This document shows, in pieces, positions 42,937 to 50,565 of a DNA stretch of 64,000 bases. The notes below the pieces were generated by a model. It saw nothing but the letters and a program-made list of their open reading frames with translations, was not told where the DNA came from and did no database searches. Source of the DNA: VRUE01 sp963706605 (GTDB lineage Bacteria > Actinomycetota > Thermoleophilia > Solirubrobacterales > 70-9); NCBI GenBank assembly GCA_963706605.1, contig OY970165.1, positions 1,798,001-1,862,000 on the forward strand, written 5' to 3'. The translations under genes and the position numbers were made by a program. Numbering within the stretch: position 1 is the first letter of the stretch; every line of letters begins with the position of its first letter.

Positions 42937-43224
42937 TTGGAGCTCTCCGCCTCGCCTGATCGCCGCGAGCGCGCGCGGCGTGCCGTCGCGCTCGGCGGCC
43001 TGCTCGCCTGCCTCGCGCTCGGCGCCCCGGCCCCGGCCCCGGCCGGTGCGGCCGAATGTGCCGGCGACGAATGCCAGGGGCCGCCACCGGCTCCGCAGGA
43101 AGTGACTCCCGGCACCGCCATGGCGCAGGGTCCGCCGAACCCGCCGGTGCGCTTCCCCAAGCCCCACCACCGCAAGCCGCACAAGCATCCCCACGAGAAG
43201 AAGCGGCCCGGGGGGCGGGGGTGA
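42937..43224 (+). CDS. small secreted peptide with Cys/basic tail, 95 aa
   Basis: TTG at 42937, 9 bp after the previous stop. Signal peptide RRAVALGGLLACLALGAPAP with cleavage near GAAE; then ECAGDECQG, a Pro/Gln-rich middle (PPAPQEVTPGTAMAQGPPNP) and a His/Lys-rich end. This is the same layout as the C-terminus of the first giant protein (CSGDSCQG, ...GPVNPRPRRPRKP, KHHHKR). So it is a free-standing version of that tail. The stop overlaps a possible GTG start (43221) of the next gene. Confidence 0.65.
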   Translation: MELSASPDRRERARRAVALGGLLACLALGAPAPAPAGAAECAGDECQGPPPAPQEVTPGTAMAQGPPNPPVRFPKPHHRKPHKHPHEKKRPGGRG

Positions 43225-43235
43225 GGCCCAGGCGG

Positions 43236-46200
43236 ATGAGAGGAACGCCGCCGCTCAGGCTTCTGATCGGGAGCGTCGTGGTAGCCGGCGCGCTCGCGCT
43301 GCCCGGCGCGGCGTCGGCGTCGTTCGGCTTCCTGCCGGGCGGCGAAGGCTTCTCCGCCTCCGCGATCAACCAGAACGCGACGCCGACCACCGAAGCCGGC
43401 AAGCACCCCTACGCCTTCGAGGCCGGCGTCGGTCTCAACGCGTCGGGCGGGGAAAGCGACGGGGACCTGCGCGACCTCAGCGTCCACCTGCCGCCGGGCT
43501 TCCTGATCAACCCGACCGCGGTGAGCGAATGCAGCGCGGCCGCCTTCCACACGCCGCGCTCGGTATCCAAGCCCGGCAGCCTCTCCGGCGAGAACTGCCC
43601 CAACACGAGCCAGGTCGGCGTCCTCGCCGTCCACCTCGGCGACGGGACGGTGCTCCACGTCGGCCTCTTCAACCTGGTGGCGCCCTTCGGCGCGACGGCC
43701 TCGATCGGCGCCTCGCCCTTCGGCACGCCGCTCGTCTTTGACGTCCATCTGCGCGAATCTGACGCCGGCCTCGACCTGGCCCTCGCGGGCCTCTCGCAGT
43801 CACTCGACCTGGTGAGGATGGAACTGACGATCTGGGGGACGCCGTGGTGGGGGGACGCCAAGCCATCGGAAACCCACGACCCCCTGCGCGGCAACTGCCT
43901 GAACGAAGAAACCGGCGCCACCCTCGCCTCCAACTGCCAGGTGCTCGGCCCCGGCGTGCAGGAGCCCGAAACGCTGATCAAGAGCTACCTCACCATGCCG
44001 ACCACCCCCTGCGGCGCCCCGCTCGCCTTCTCGGCCGGCGCCACCTCCTGGCAGGCGGGTGCCGCGAGCGCGAGCGCCGCCGCCCCCGCCCTGACCCAAT
44101 GCAGCAAATCCCTCTCCACGGTGAAAGTGCAGCTGATGACCGACTCCGCTGCCTCGCCCACCGGCCTCGCCTTCAACCTCGCCGTCAACGACGGTGGCGG
44201 CATCCTCAACCCCGGCGGCATCGCCCGACCGGCGATCAAGCAGGCCATCCTCTCGCTGCCCGAGGGGCTGACGATCAATCCCTCACTCGGCGCCGGCCTC
44301 GGCTCCTGCAGCGAAGCCGACTTCGCCCGCGAGAGCGCCGGCTCGACCCCCGGCGCGGGCTGCCCCAACAACTCGAAGATCGGCGACGTCACGGTCGAAG
44401 GCGCGCTCGGCCTCGCCGAACCGCTGCAGGGCGCCCTCTACCTGGCGGCCCCGCACGCGAACCCCTTCGGCACCTTGCTCGCCCTATATATGGTCGCCCG
44501 CTCGGCGAGAAGGGGGCTGATCGTCGAGTCGATCGGCAAGCTCGAACCGGATGAGCACACGGGCCGCCTCCTTGCCACCTTCGACCAGCTCCCCCGCCTC
44601 CTCTACACCCACTTCTCCCTCGCCCTGCGCGAAGGCCAGCGCTCGACCCTCGTCTCGCCGCCGCTCTGCGGCACCTACACGACCGACCTTGCCCTCAGCT
44701 CCTGGGCCGAACCCGCCGTCTTCACCTCCGACTCCTCGGCCTTCTTCGTCAACCACGGCGAAGCGGGCGGCGCCTGCCCCTCGGGCGGCATCCCGCCCTT
44801 CCACCCGGGCCTCCTCGCCGGCTCGATCAACCCCCGCCCAGCCGCCTACACCCCCTTCTACCTGCGCATGACCCGCACCGATGCCGAGCAGGAGATCACC
44901 TCCTACTCGGCGAGCTTCCCGCCGGGGCTCTTGGCGAAGATCGCCGGGGTGCCCGAGTGCTCCGAGGCGGCGATCGCGGCGGCCAAGCACAGAAGCGGAG
45001 CCGAGGAGCTGGCCAATCCCTCCTGCCCGGCGGGGAGCCTGATCGGCCACACGATTGCCGGCTACGGCGTGGGGGGAGTGCTCGCCTGGGCCCCGGGCAA
45101 CCTCTACCTGGCCGGTCCCTTCCACGGCTCCGCTCTTTCGGTGGTGGCGGTCGACGCGGCGCAGATCGGGCCGTTCGATCTGGGGGTGGTCGTGGTGCGC
45201 ACGGCGGTGCGGATCGACCCGCGCTCGGGCCAGGCCTCGATCGACGCCGCCGGCTCAGACCCGATCCCCCACATCCTCGCCGGCATCCCTCTGCACGTGC
45301 GCGACATCCGCGTCTACGTCGACCGTCCCGGCTTCACCCTCAACCCGACCAGTTGCGACCCGCTCAGCGTCACCTCGACCCTGAGCGGGGCCGGCGCTGA
45401 CCCCTTCAGCCCCGCTGACGATTCCTCGGCCACCACCTCCCAGCGCTACCAGCTGCTCGGCTGCTCGGCGCTCGGCTTCAGGCCACGCCTCTCCCTGGCC
45501 CTCAAGGGTGGGACGAAGCGCGGCAGCCACCCCGCGCTTCGCGCCACCCTCAGGCCGCGAGCGAGCGAGGCCAACATCGGCGCCGTCTCGGTCACCTTGC
45601 CGCCCTCGCTCTTCCTGGCCCAAGAACACCTGCACTCGATCTGCACCCGCGCCCAGTTCGCCCACGAAGCCTGCCCGCCGGACTCGATCTACGGCCACGC
45701 GCGGGCGATCACGCCGCTGCTCGACCGGCCCCTGGAAGGCCCGGCCTACGTGCGCTCCTCCTCCAACCTCGTCCCCGACCTGGTGATGTCGCTGCGCGGA
45801 CGCGGCGTCTCGATCGAAGTCGTCTGCCGCATCGACTCCTCGCGCGGGGGCCTGCGCGGCAACTGCGAATCGCTCCCCGATGCCCCCGTCACCAAGTTCA
45901 CCCTGACCCTGCCGGGCGGGCGGCGCAGCCTGCTCGCCGTCGCCGAAGACCTCTGCGCCGCCCCCCAGCGCGCCAACGCCCGCTTCATTGGCCAAAACAA
46001 CGAGACCGAGGTGCTGCACCCGCGCCTTGGGGTGAAGTGCCACCGCCATCGGCGCCAGGGGGGGCGCGGCGCGGCGGCCCACAGCTCGGAGATCGCCCAG
46101 CAGGGCAACCTGCGCCTCGGCTTCACCGGCAAGATCAGCCCCCATGCCCTGCCCCGCGAGGGCACGGCCCCGATCGCGGTCAGCCTGGGGGGAGAGATCA

Positions 46201-46790
46201 CCACCACCGACGGCTCGACCCCGCCGCAGCTGCGAGCGGTGCAGATCGCGATCAACAGGGCGGGCCGCCTGGACCGCCGCGGGCTGCCCGTCTGCCGTCT
46301 CTCCGAGATCCAGCCCGCAACCACCGAGAACGCGCTGGCGGCCTGCGGGCCAGCCAGGGTCGGCGAAGGGCGCTTCAGCGCCAACGTCGTCATCCCCGAG
46401 CAGTCGCCGTTTCCCTCCACCGGCAAGGTGATCGCCTTCAACGGGGTCCAGGGCGGGCGGCCGGTGATCTTCGCCCACGTCTACGGCACCGAGCCGATCC
46501 CCACTTCCTTCACCCTGGCGCTGCGGATCTCCCGTGCCAAGGGCCGCTTCGGCACCGTGCTGAGCGCCGCCCTCCCCGACGTCGACTCCGCCTTCGTCAC
46601 CGGCATCTCACTCGACTTGCACCGCACCTTTCGCTACCGGGGCGAGCGCCACAGCTACCTCAGCGCCGGCTGCCCGGCACCGGCCGGCTTTCCCGGCGCG
46701 CTCTACCCGCTGGCGCGGGCAAGCTTCTCCTTTGCCGGGGACAGGACCCTGAGCAGGACCCTGACCCGCAGTTGCCGGGTGCGGGGGTAG
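43236..46790 (+). CDS. giant secreted surface protein, 1184 aa (paralogue)
   Basis: ATG at 43236 (alternative GTG at 43221 overlapping the previous stop). Signal peptide MRGTPPLRLLIGSVVVAGAL, cleavage near SASFG. Internal beta-rich repeats similar to the second protein: DLSVHLPPGFLINPTAVSEC, CPNTSQVGVLAVHLGDG, CPNNSKIGDVTVEGALG, ICTRAQFAHEACPPDSIYGH and PDAPVTKFTLTLPGGRRSLL. After the shared region there is an extra C-terminal domain of about 220 residues with SLGGEITTTDGSTPPQLRAV and YLSAGCPAPAGFPGALYPLA. Paired cysteines throughout suggest disulfides. Its TAG shares its last base with the GTG of the next gene, a TetR regulator. Confidence 0.82.
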   Translation: MRGTPPLRLLIGSVVVAGALALPGAASASFGFLPGGEGFSASAINQNATPTTEAGKHPYAFEAGVGLNASGGESDGDLRDLSVHLPPGFLINPTAVSECSAAAFHTPRSVSKPGSLSGENCPNTSQVGVLAVHLGDGTVLHVGLFNLVAPFGATASIGASPFGTPLVFDVHLRESDAGLDLALAGLSQSLDLVRMELTIWGTPWWGDAKPSETHDPLRGNCLNEETGATLASNCQVLGPGVQEPETLIKSYLTMPTTPCGAPLAFSAGATSWQAGAASASAAAPALTQCSKSLSTVKVQLMTDSAASPTGLAFNLAVNDGGGILNPGGIARPAIKQAILSLPEGLTINPSLGAGLGSCSEADFARESAGSTPGAGCPNNSKIGDVTVEGALGLAEPLQGALYLAAPHANPFGTLLALYMVARSARRGLIVESIGKLEPDEHTGRLLATFDQLPRLLYTHFSLALREGQRSTLVSPPLCGTYTTDLALSSWAEPAVFTSDSSAFFVNHGEAGGACPSGGIPPFHPGLLAGSINPRPAAYTPFYLRMTRTDAEQEITSYSASFPPGLLAKIAGVPECSEAAIAAAKHRSGAEELANPSCPAGSLIGHTIAGYGVGGVLAWAPGNLYLAGPFHGSALSVVAVDAAQIGPFDLGVVVVRTAVRIDPRSGQASIDAAGSDPIPHILAGIPLHVRDIRVYVDRPGFTLNPTSCDPLSVTSTLSGAGADPFSPADDSSATTSQRYQLLGCSALGFRPRLSLALKGGTKRGSHPALRATLRPRASEANIGAVSVTLPPSLFLAQEHLHSICTRAQFAHEACPPDSIYGHARAITPLLDRPLEGPAYVRSSSNLVPDLVMSLRGRGVSIEVVCRIDSSRGGLRGNCESLPDAPVTKFTLTLPGGRRSLLAVAEDLCAAPQRANARFIGQNNETEVLHPRLGVKCHRHRRQGGRGAAAHSSEIAQQGNLRLGFTGKISPHALPREGTAPIAVSLGGEITTTDGSTPPQLRAVQIAINRAGRLDRRGLPVCRLSEIQPATTENALAACGPARVGEGRFSANVVIPEQSPFPSTGKVIAFNGVQGGRPVIFAHVYGTEPIPTSFTLALRISRAKGRFGTVLSAALPDVDSAFVTGISLDLHRTFRYRGERHSYLSAGCPAPAGFPGALYPLARASFSFAGDRTLSRTLTRSCRVRG

Positions 46791-47431
46791 TGGGCGCGGG
46801 GCGCTCGCTGTCGGCGTCGCGGCGCCGCGTCTCGCGCTCTGCCCTGCACGGCCTCTCGGCGGAAGCCGTCATCGCGGACCAGCGCCAGCGGATACGGGCG
46901 GCGGTGGGGGAGTCGGTCTCCCGGCGCGGCTATCAGGCGACCGCCGTCATCCACATCATCGACCGAGCTGGTGTCTCGCGGCGGACCTTCTATGAGCTCT
47001 ACGCCGGCAAGGAGAAGGCCTTCTGCGCTTCACATTCCGAGGCGATGGCGCTCCTTGCCGAGGAGGTCCGAGTGGCCTGTGAGGTCGAGGCCGAGTGGCA
47101 GGGCAAGACGGCGGCGGCGATCGACGCCGCCCTGCGCTGGGCCGCCGATGAGCCCCACCGCGCTCACCTGATTGCCGCCGAGCCCTTCACGGCGGGTCCG
47201 CGGCCCGCCTACTGTCACGACCTCCTGGTCGAGCGCTTCGCCCCGCTCCTGCGCAGGGGACGACGCCAATCGCCGCTCGAGCTCCCGCCGAGCCTCGAGG
47301 CCGGGCTGATCGGCGGGCTCGCCGGCGTCGTGGCGACTCATCTCCGCGCCGGAGAGGCCGCGGCGCTGCCTGATCGCGCCCCCTCGCTCACCCGGTTCGT
47401 CCTTGCTCCTTACGTTGGGCCTCAAGGCTGA
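46790..47431 (+). CDS. TetR-family regulator coupled to surface operon, 213 aa
   Basis: GTG at 46790 overlaps the last base of the surface-protein stop. HTH: IADQRQRIRAAVGESVSRRG, YQATAVIHIIDRAGVSRRTF, YELYAGKEKAFCASH. The C-terminal domain is helical with HLRAGEAAALPDRAPSLTRF. Same subfamily as the genes at 35083, 47536 and 48197. Being at the end of the surface operon, it is probably an autoregulator of this unit. Confidence 0.85.
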   Translation: MGAGRSLSASRRRVSRSALHGLSAEAVIADQRQRIRAAVGESVSRRGYQATAVIHIIDRAGVSRRTFYELYAGKEKAFCASHSEAMALLAEEVRVACEVEAEWQGKTAAAIDAALRWAADEPHRAHLIAAEPFTAGPRPAYCHDLLVERFAPLLRRGRRQSPLELPPSLEAGLIGGLAGVVATHLRAGEAAALPDRAPSLTRFVLAPYVGPQG

Positions 47432-47457
47432 GGCGGTTTGCATCTGCAGCATCACAG

Positions 47458-47540
47458 ATACCATGTGCGTATCTTGACAAATGTGAACTGACGTGTTTGT
47501 ATTGCAGCGTGTCTTTAGCTGAGAACGGAGCTGGTATGGC
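47458..47540 (+). promoter_or_regulatory. promoter of TetR gene 47536, shared with surface operon
   Basis: Dyad ATAC-N7-GTAT (47458-47472), -35 TTGACA (47474-47479), 17-base spacer, -10-like TTGTAT (47497-47502), GGAG at 47527 and the ATG at 47536. Identical for 23 bases with 35926-35948 and aligned without gaps across about 83 bases. Confidence 0.7.
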
Positions 47541-48219
47541 AACACGCGAGCCCCGCGGCGCCCGCCGTCGGCCAGGCGCCGCCCCGCGCGAGGTCGAGCG
47601 CATTCCGCCCCGATCCGGCCTCTCGCGCGACGAGGTGATCGCCAACCAACGCCGCCGTATCTTCGACGGCCTCGCCGCGGCGCTTGCCTACCACGGCTAC
47701 GAGGACACGAAGATCACCGACGTCGTCGAACTGGCCGGCCTCTCCCGCGCGACCTTCTACGAGCACTTCCGGGGCAAGGAGCTCTGTTTTGCGGCGGCGT
47801 ATGAGGACGGGGTGGAGCGGCTTGCGGCCGTGGTCGGGGCGGCCGTTGAGGGTGAGCCTAGCTGGGCCGCCCGCCTCTCGGTTGGGCTGCGCGCCGGCCT
47901 CGGCTTCCTCGCCGCAGACCCTCCGCTGGCGCACCTGCTCCTGGTCGAGGCACTCGCCGCCGCCCGTCCGGCCCGGCTCGAGCACGAGCGCTCGTTGACG
48001 TGGCTCGCGGAAGCCCTGCGCTCTCCAGGCCCGATGCATTCGAGTGGCGACGAGGTCTCGGAGGAGACCGCGCGATTGCTCGCCGGCGGCCTTGCCTCTC
48101 ACCTCTCGGGCCGTGTGCTCGCCGGCGAAGCGGAGCGCCTTCCGGAGGATCACGAGCTCCTGCTTCAGTACCTGCTTGCTCCCTCCCTGGCGGCCGATGC
48201 ACGGGTCGCCCCCGGCTGA
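47536..48219 (+). CDS. TetR-family regulator, 227 aa
   Basis: ATG at 47536 with GGAG at -6. The N-terminus is basic (MATREPRGARRRPGAAPREV). HTH: IANQRRRIFDGLAAALAYHG, YEDTKITDVVELAGLSRATF, YEHFRGKELCFAAAYEDG. The C-terminal helical domain of about 150 residues likely binds a small ligand. Its promoter is nearly the one of the surface operon. Overlaps the next TetR gene by 23 bp. Confidence 0.9.
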   Translation: MATREPRGARRRPGAAPREVERIPPRSGLSRDEVIANQRRRIFDGLAAALAYHGYEDTKITDVVELAGLSRATFYEHFRGKELCFAAAYEDGVERLAAVVGAAVEGEPSWAARLSVGLRAGLGFLAADPPLAHLLLVEALAAARPARLEHERSLTWLAEALRSPGPMHSSGDEVSEETARLLAGGLASHLSGRVLAGEAERLPEDHELLLQYLLAPSLAADARVAPG

Positions 48220-48910
48220 CGCCGAGCCCGAGCGCTTCGAGCCGGACGCCATGCCGGACCTGCCGGCCGAGCTTGCCCTCTCGCCGCTGCCGGGTGGCCG
48301 CCACGGCCTGCCGCGCTCTTTCGTGGTTCAAAACCAGCGCCTGCGCATCATCTCCTCAATGCTGCACGTCCTGCCGCGGAACGGCTACGCCGGGACCACG
48401 ATCGGGCATCTGACGGAGGGGGCCCGCGTTTCGCGCGCCGCTTTCTACGCGCAGTTCGAGGGCAAGGAAGAGGCATTCCTGGCGACGTACGACCTGGCCG
48501 GCCAGTGGCTCTGCGAGCGCGTCGAGCAGGCTGTCTCGGCGGATGACGAGTGGCCCGCCCGAGTCCGCGCTGGGGTCGCCGAGGCGCTCCGCCTTCTTGC
48601 CCAGAACCCGGCGGTTGCGCACTTGATCGCCGTCGAGGCCCTGCAGGCCGGGCCCGTGGCCCGCGAGCGACAACAGGCCTGCCTTGCTCGCTTCGCCGAG
48701 GCGCTGCGCGCCGGTCGCCCTCAGGGCACAGAGCTGCCGGTGGAGCTCGAGGAGATGCTCCTCGGCGGCGTCCTCTCCACGATCGCTCGCTATGTGGATG
48801 CCGGGCGGGCCGAGCAATTACCGGGTGCCGCCGCCGAGCTGGTTCAGTACCTGCTCATTCCCTACCTCGAGCCGGAGGAGAGCAGGCGGATCGCCGCCCA
48901 AGCCGCTTGA
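48197..48910 (+). CDS. TetR-family regulator, 237 aa
   Basis: ATG at 48197 lies inside the 3' end of the preceding TetR gene, so the two are coupled (a later ATG at 48251 is possible). HTH: VVQNQRLRIISSMLHVLPRN, GYAGTTIGHLTEGARVSRAA, FYAQFEGKEEAFLATYDL. Like its neighbours it has a long C-terminal helical domain (LIAVEALQAGPVARERQQA). Third in a row of TetR regulators; regulation may be hierarchical. Confidence 0.88.
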   Translation: MHGSPPADAEPERFEPDAMPDLPAELALSPLPGGRHGLPRSFVVQNQRLRIISSMLHVLPRNGYAGTTIGHLTEGARVSRAAFYAQFEGKEEAFLATYDLAGQWLCERVEQAVSADDEWPARVRAGVAEALRLLAQNPAVAHLIAVEALQAGPVARERQQACLARFAEALRAGRPQGTELPVELEEMLLGGVLSTIARYVDAGRAEQLPGAAAELVQYLLIPYLEPEESRRIAAQAA

Positions 48911-48914
48911 GGTC

Positions 48915-48932
48915 GCTATACTTTATGAAGTA
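48915..48932 (+). promoter_or_regulatory. TACTT-N4-AAGTA dyad, promoter of moeZ-like gene
   Basis: GCTATACTTTATGAAGT (48915-48931) recurs with one change at 50548-50564 before the cysteine synthase gene. It holds TATACT, a good -10 box, overlapped by the dyad TACTT-TATG-AAGTA. So a regulator could bind over both promoters. The ATG is 35 bases downstream. Confidence 0.6.
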
Positions 48933-48966
48933 AAGCCGGATCGGAATTTAGGTATTTAGGAGAGCC

Positions 48967-50127
48967 ATGGCCACTGGCGCGCAGACCAAGCAGCAGATCG
49001 AGGAGATCGAGCCGTTCGAGGCGGCGGAGGAGATCGAGGGCGGCGACATCGTCCTGATCGACACCCGCGAGCCGCACGAGTACCAGGAGGCCCACCTCGA
49101 GGGCGGCAAGCTGGTCCCGCCGGGCCTGCTCGGCGACGAGATCGCAGCCGCGGCGCCCGACAAGTCGGCCCGCACGATCCTCTACTGCCGCAGCGGCAAC
49201 CGCTCCTACAAGGCGGCCGAGCAGATGCAGGCGCTCGGCTACGAGAACGTCGCCTCGATGGCGGGCGGGATCCTCGCCTGGCAGGAGCAGGGCCTGCCGG
49301 TCGTCGCCGCCAGCGGCATGACCCCTGAGCAGCGCGACCGCTACTCGCGTCACACGCTGCTGCCCGAGGTCGGGGTCGACGGCCAGCTGAAGATGCTGAA
49401 CGCGAAGGTGCTGCTGGTCGGCGCCGGCGGGCTCGGCGCGCCGACCGCGCTCTACCTCGCCGCGGCCGGGATCGGCACCCTTGGCCTCGTCGACGATGAC
49501 GTCGTCGACGCCTCCAACCTGCAGCGCCAGGTGATCCACAACACCGAGCGGATCGGCGTGCCGAAGACCGAGTCGGCGCGGCTGACGATCGAGGCGCTCA
49601 ACCCCGACGTCAACGTGGTCGAGCACCGCCTCCGCCTCGACGCCTCCAACATCGTCGAGATCCTCAGCGAGTACGACGTGATCGTCGACGGCGCCGACAA
49701 CTTCCCCACCCGCTACTTGCTCAACGATGCCTCGGTGCGGCTGCGCAAGCCGGTCGTCTCGGCCTCGATCCTCAGCTTCGACGGGCAGATCTCGACCTTC
49801 GTCCCCTTCGAGGGCCCCTGCTACCGCTGTCTCTACCCGACCCCGCCACCGGCGGAGCTGGCGCCGAGCTGCTCGGCCAACGGTGTGCTCGGCGTGATGG
49901 CCGGGACGATGGGCCTGCTGCAGGCCAACGAGGTGTTGAAGCTCGTGCTGGGGATCGGCGAGCCGCTGATCGGCCGGCTCCTTCTCTTCGAGGCGCTCAG
50001 CACCAGGTTCACCGAGCTGAAGGTGCGCCGCGACCCTGACTGCCCGATCTGCGGGCCGAACGCGCCCGAGATCCCGGAGTCCGAGCTCGGCAAGTTCCCG
50101 GACTATGAGCTCTTCTGCGCCGGTTAG
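48967..50127 (+). CDS. MoeZ-like adenylyltransferase/sulfurtransferase with N-terminal rhodanese domain
   Basis: 386 residues. An N-terminal rhodanese domain (IVLIDTREPHEYQEAHLEGG, active-site Cys74 in YCRSGNRS) is followed by a ThiF/MoeB E1-like domain: VLLVGAGGLGAPTALYLAAA (nucleotide loop, 150-169), DVVDASNLQRQVIHNTERIG, and zinc cysteines in CYRCLYP and CPICGP. It adenylates and then sulfurylates the C-terminus of the ubiquitin-like carrier (CysO, next gene). In mycobacterial MoeZ the rhodanese domain is at the C-terminus; here it is N-terminal. GGAGAG 5 bases before the ATG. Confidence 0.92.
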   Translation: MATGAQTKQQIEEIEPFEAAEEIEGGDIVLIDTREPHEYQEAHLEGGKLVPPGLLGDEIAAAAPDKSARTILYCRSGNRSYKAAEQMQALGYENVASMAGGILAWQEQGLPVVAASGMTPEQRDRYSRHTLLPEVGVDGQLKMLNAKVLLVGAGGLGAPTALYLAAAGIGTLGLVDDDVVDASNLQRQVIHNTERIGVPKTESARLTIEALNPDVNVVEHRLRLDASNIVEILSEYDVIVDGADNFPTRYLLNDASVRLRKPVVSASILSFDGQISTFVPFEGPCYRCLYPTPPPAELAPSCSANGVLGVMAGTMGLLQANEVLKLVLGIGEPLIGRLLLFEALSTRFTELKVRRDPDCPICGPNAPEIPESELGKFPDYELFCAG

Positions 50128-50145
50128 CCGGTAGGTTTCCGCGTC

Positions 50146-50418
50146 ATGGCAACCGTTCGTATCCCACCCGTGCTGCGCGCCCAGACCGGGGGCCAACCCG
50201 AGATCAAGGCCGACGGCTCCAGCGTCGGCGAGGTGCTGCGAGCGCTGACCGCCGCGCACCCCGACACCGAGTCGCAGCTCTTCGGCCCCGACGGCGACCT
50301 CAACCGCTACGTCAACGTCTACCTCAACGACGAGGACGTGCGGGTGTTGCAGGGCCTCGAGACCGCCGTCTCGGATGGCGACACGGTCGTGATCCTGCCG
50401 GCCATGGCCGGCGGTTGA
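50146..50418 (+). CDS. cysO: ubiquitin-like sulfur carrier protein (CysO/MoaD/ThiS family)
   Basis: 90 residues, ending in the diglycine AMAGG that is thiocarboxylated by the E1-like enzyme. Core pattern VRIPPVLRAQTGGQPEIKAD, DGDTVVILPAMAGG. Immediately downstream of the MoeZ-like gene and before the cysteine synthase and Mec peptidase, exactly the set needed for the CysO-dependent cysteine pathway of mycobacteria. Therefore CysO rather than MoaD. Confidence 0.9.
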   Translation: MATVRIPPVLRAQTGGQPEIKADGSSVGEVLRALTAAHPDTESQLFGPDGDLNRYVNVYLNDEDVRVLQGLETAVSDGDTVVILPAMAGG

Positions 50419-50547
50419 GACGGCGATAACCGGCGCCTGGCGTTGTCCTCAGTCGGCCGGCGGCGGGTCACGCACTGAAGTGCGCTCCCCTTGCCAGCCT
50501 CCCTGCGTCCTAGCCAGGCTTGGTTCTCACCGCCTCAACTTTCCATG

Positions 50548-50565
50548 GCTATACTTTTTGAAGTG
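50548..50565 (+). promoter_or_regulatory. second TACTT-N4-AAGT dyad, cysM promoter
   Basis: GCTATACTTTTTGAAGT (50548-50564), one base different from 48915-48931. TATACT at 50550-50555 as -10 would place the transcript start at about 50562, at or beside a GTG in the cysM reading frame (50563). Confidence 0.55.

Noticed and set aside
39494..43402. Very long minus-strand open frame (1302 codons) opposite the surface genes
   Set aside because: It is antisense to the strongly supported giant secreted genes, lacks signal peptide or domain likeness and has the Gly/Ala/Arg/Val-rich look of GC-rich shadow frames.
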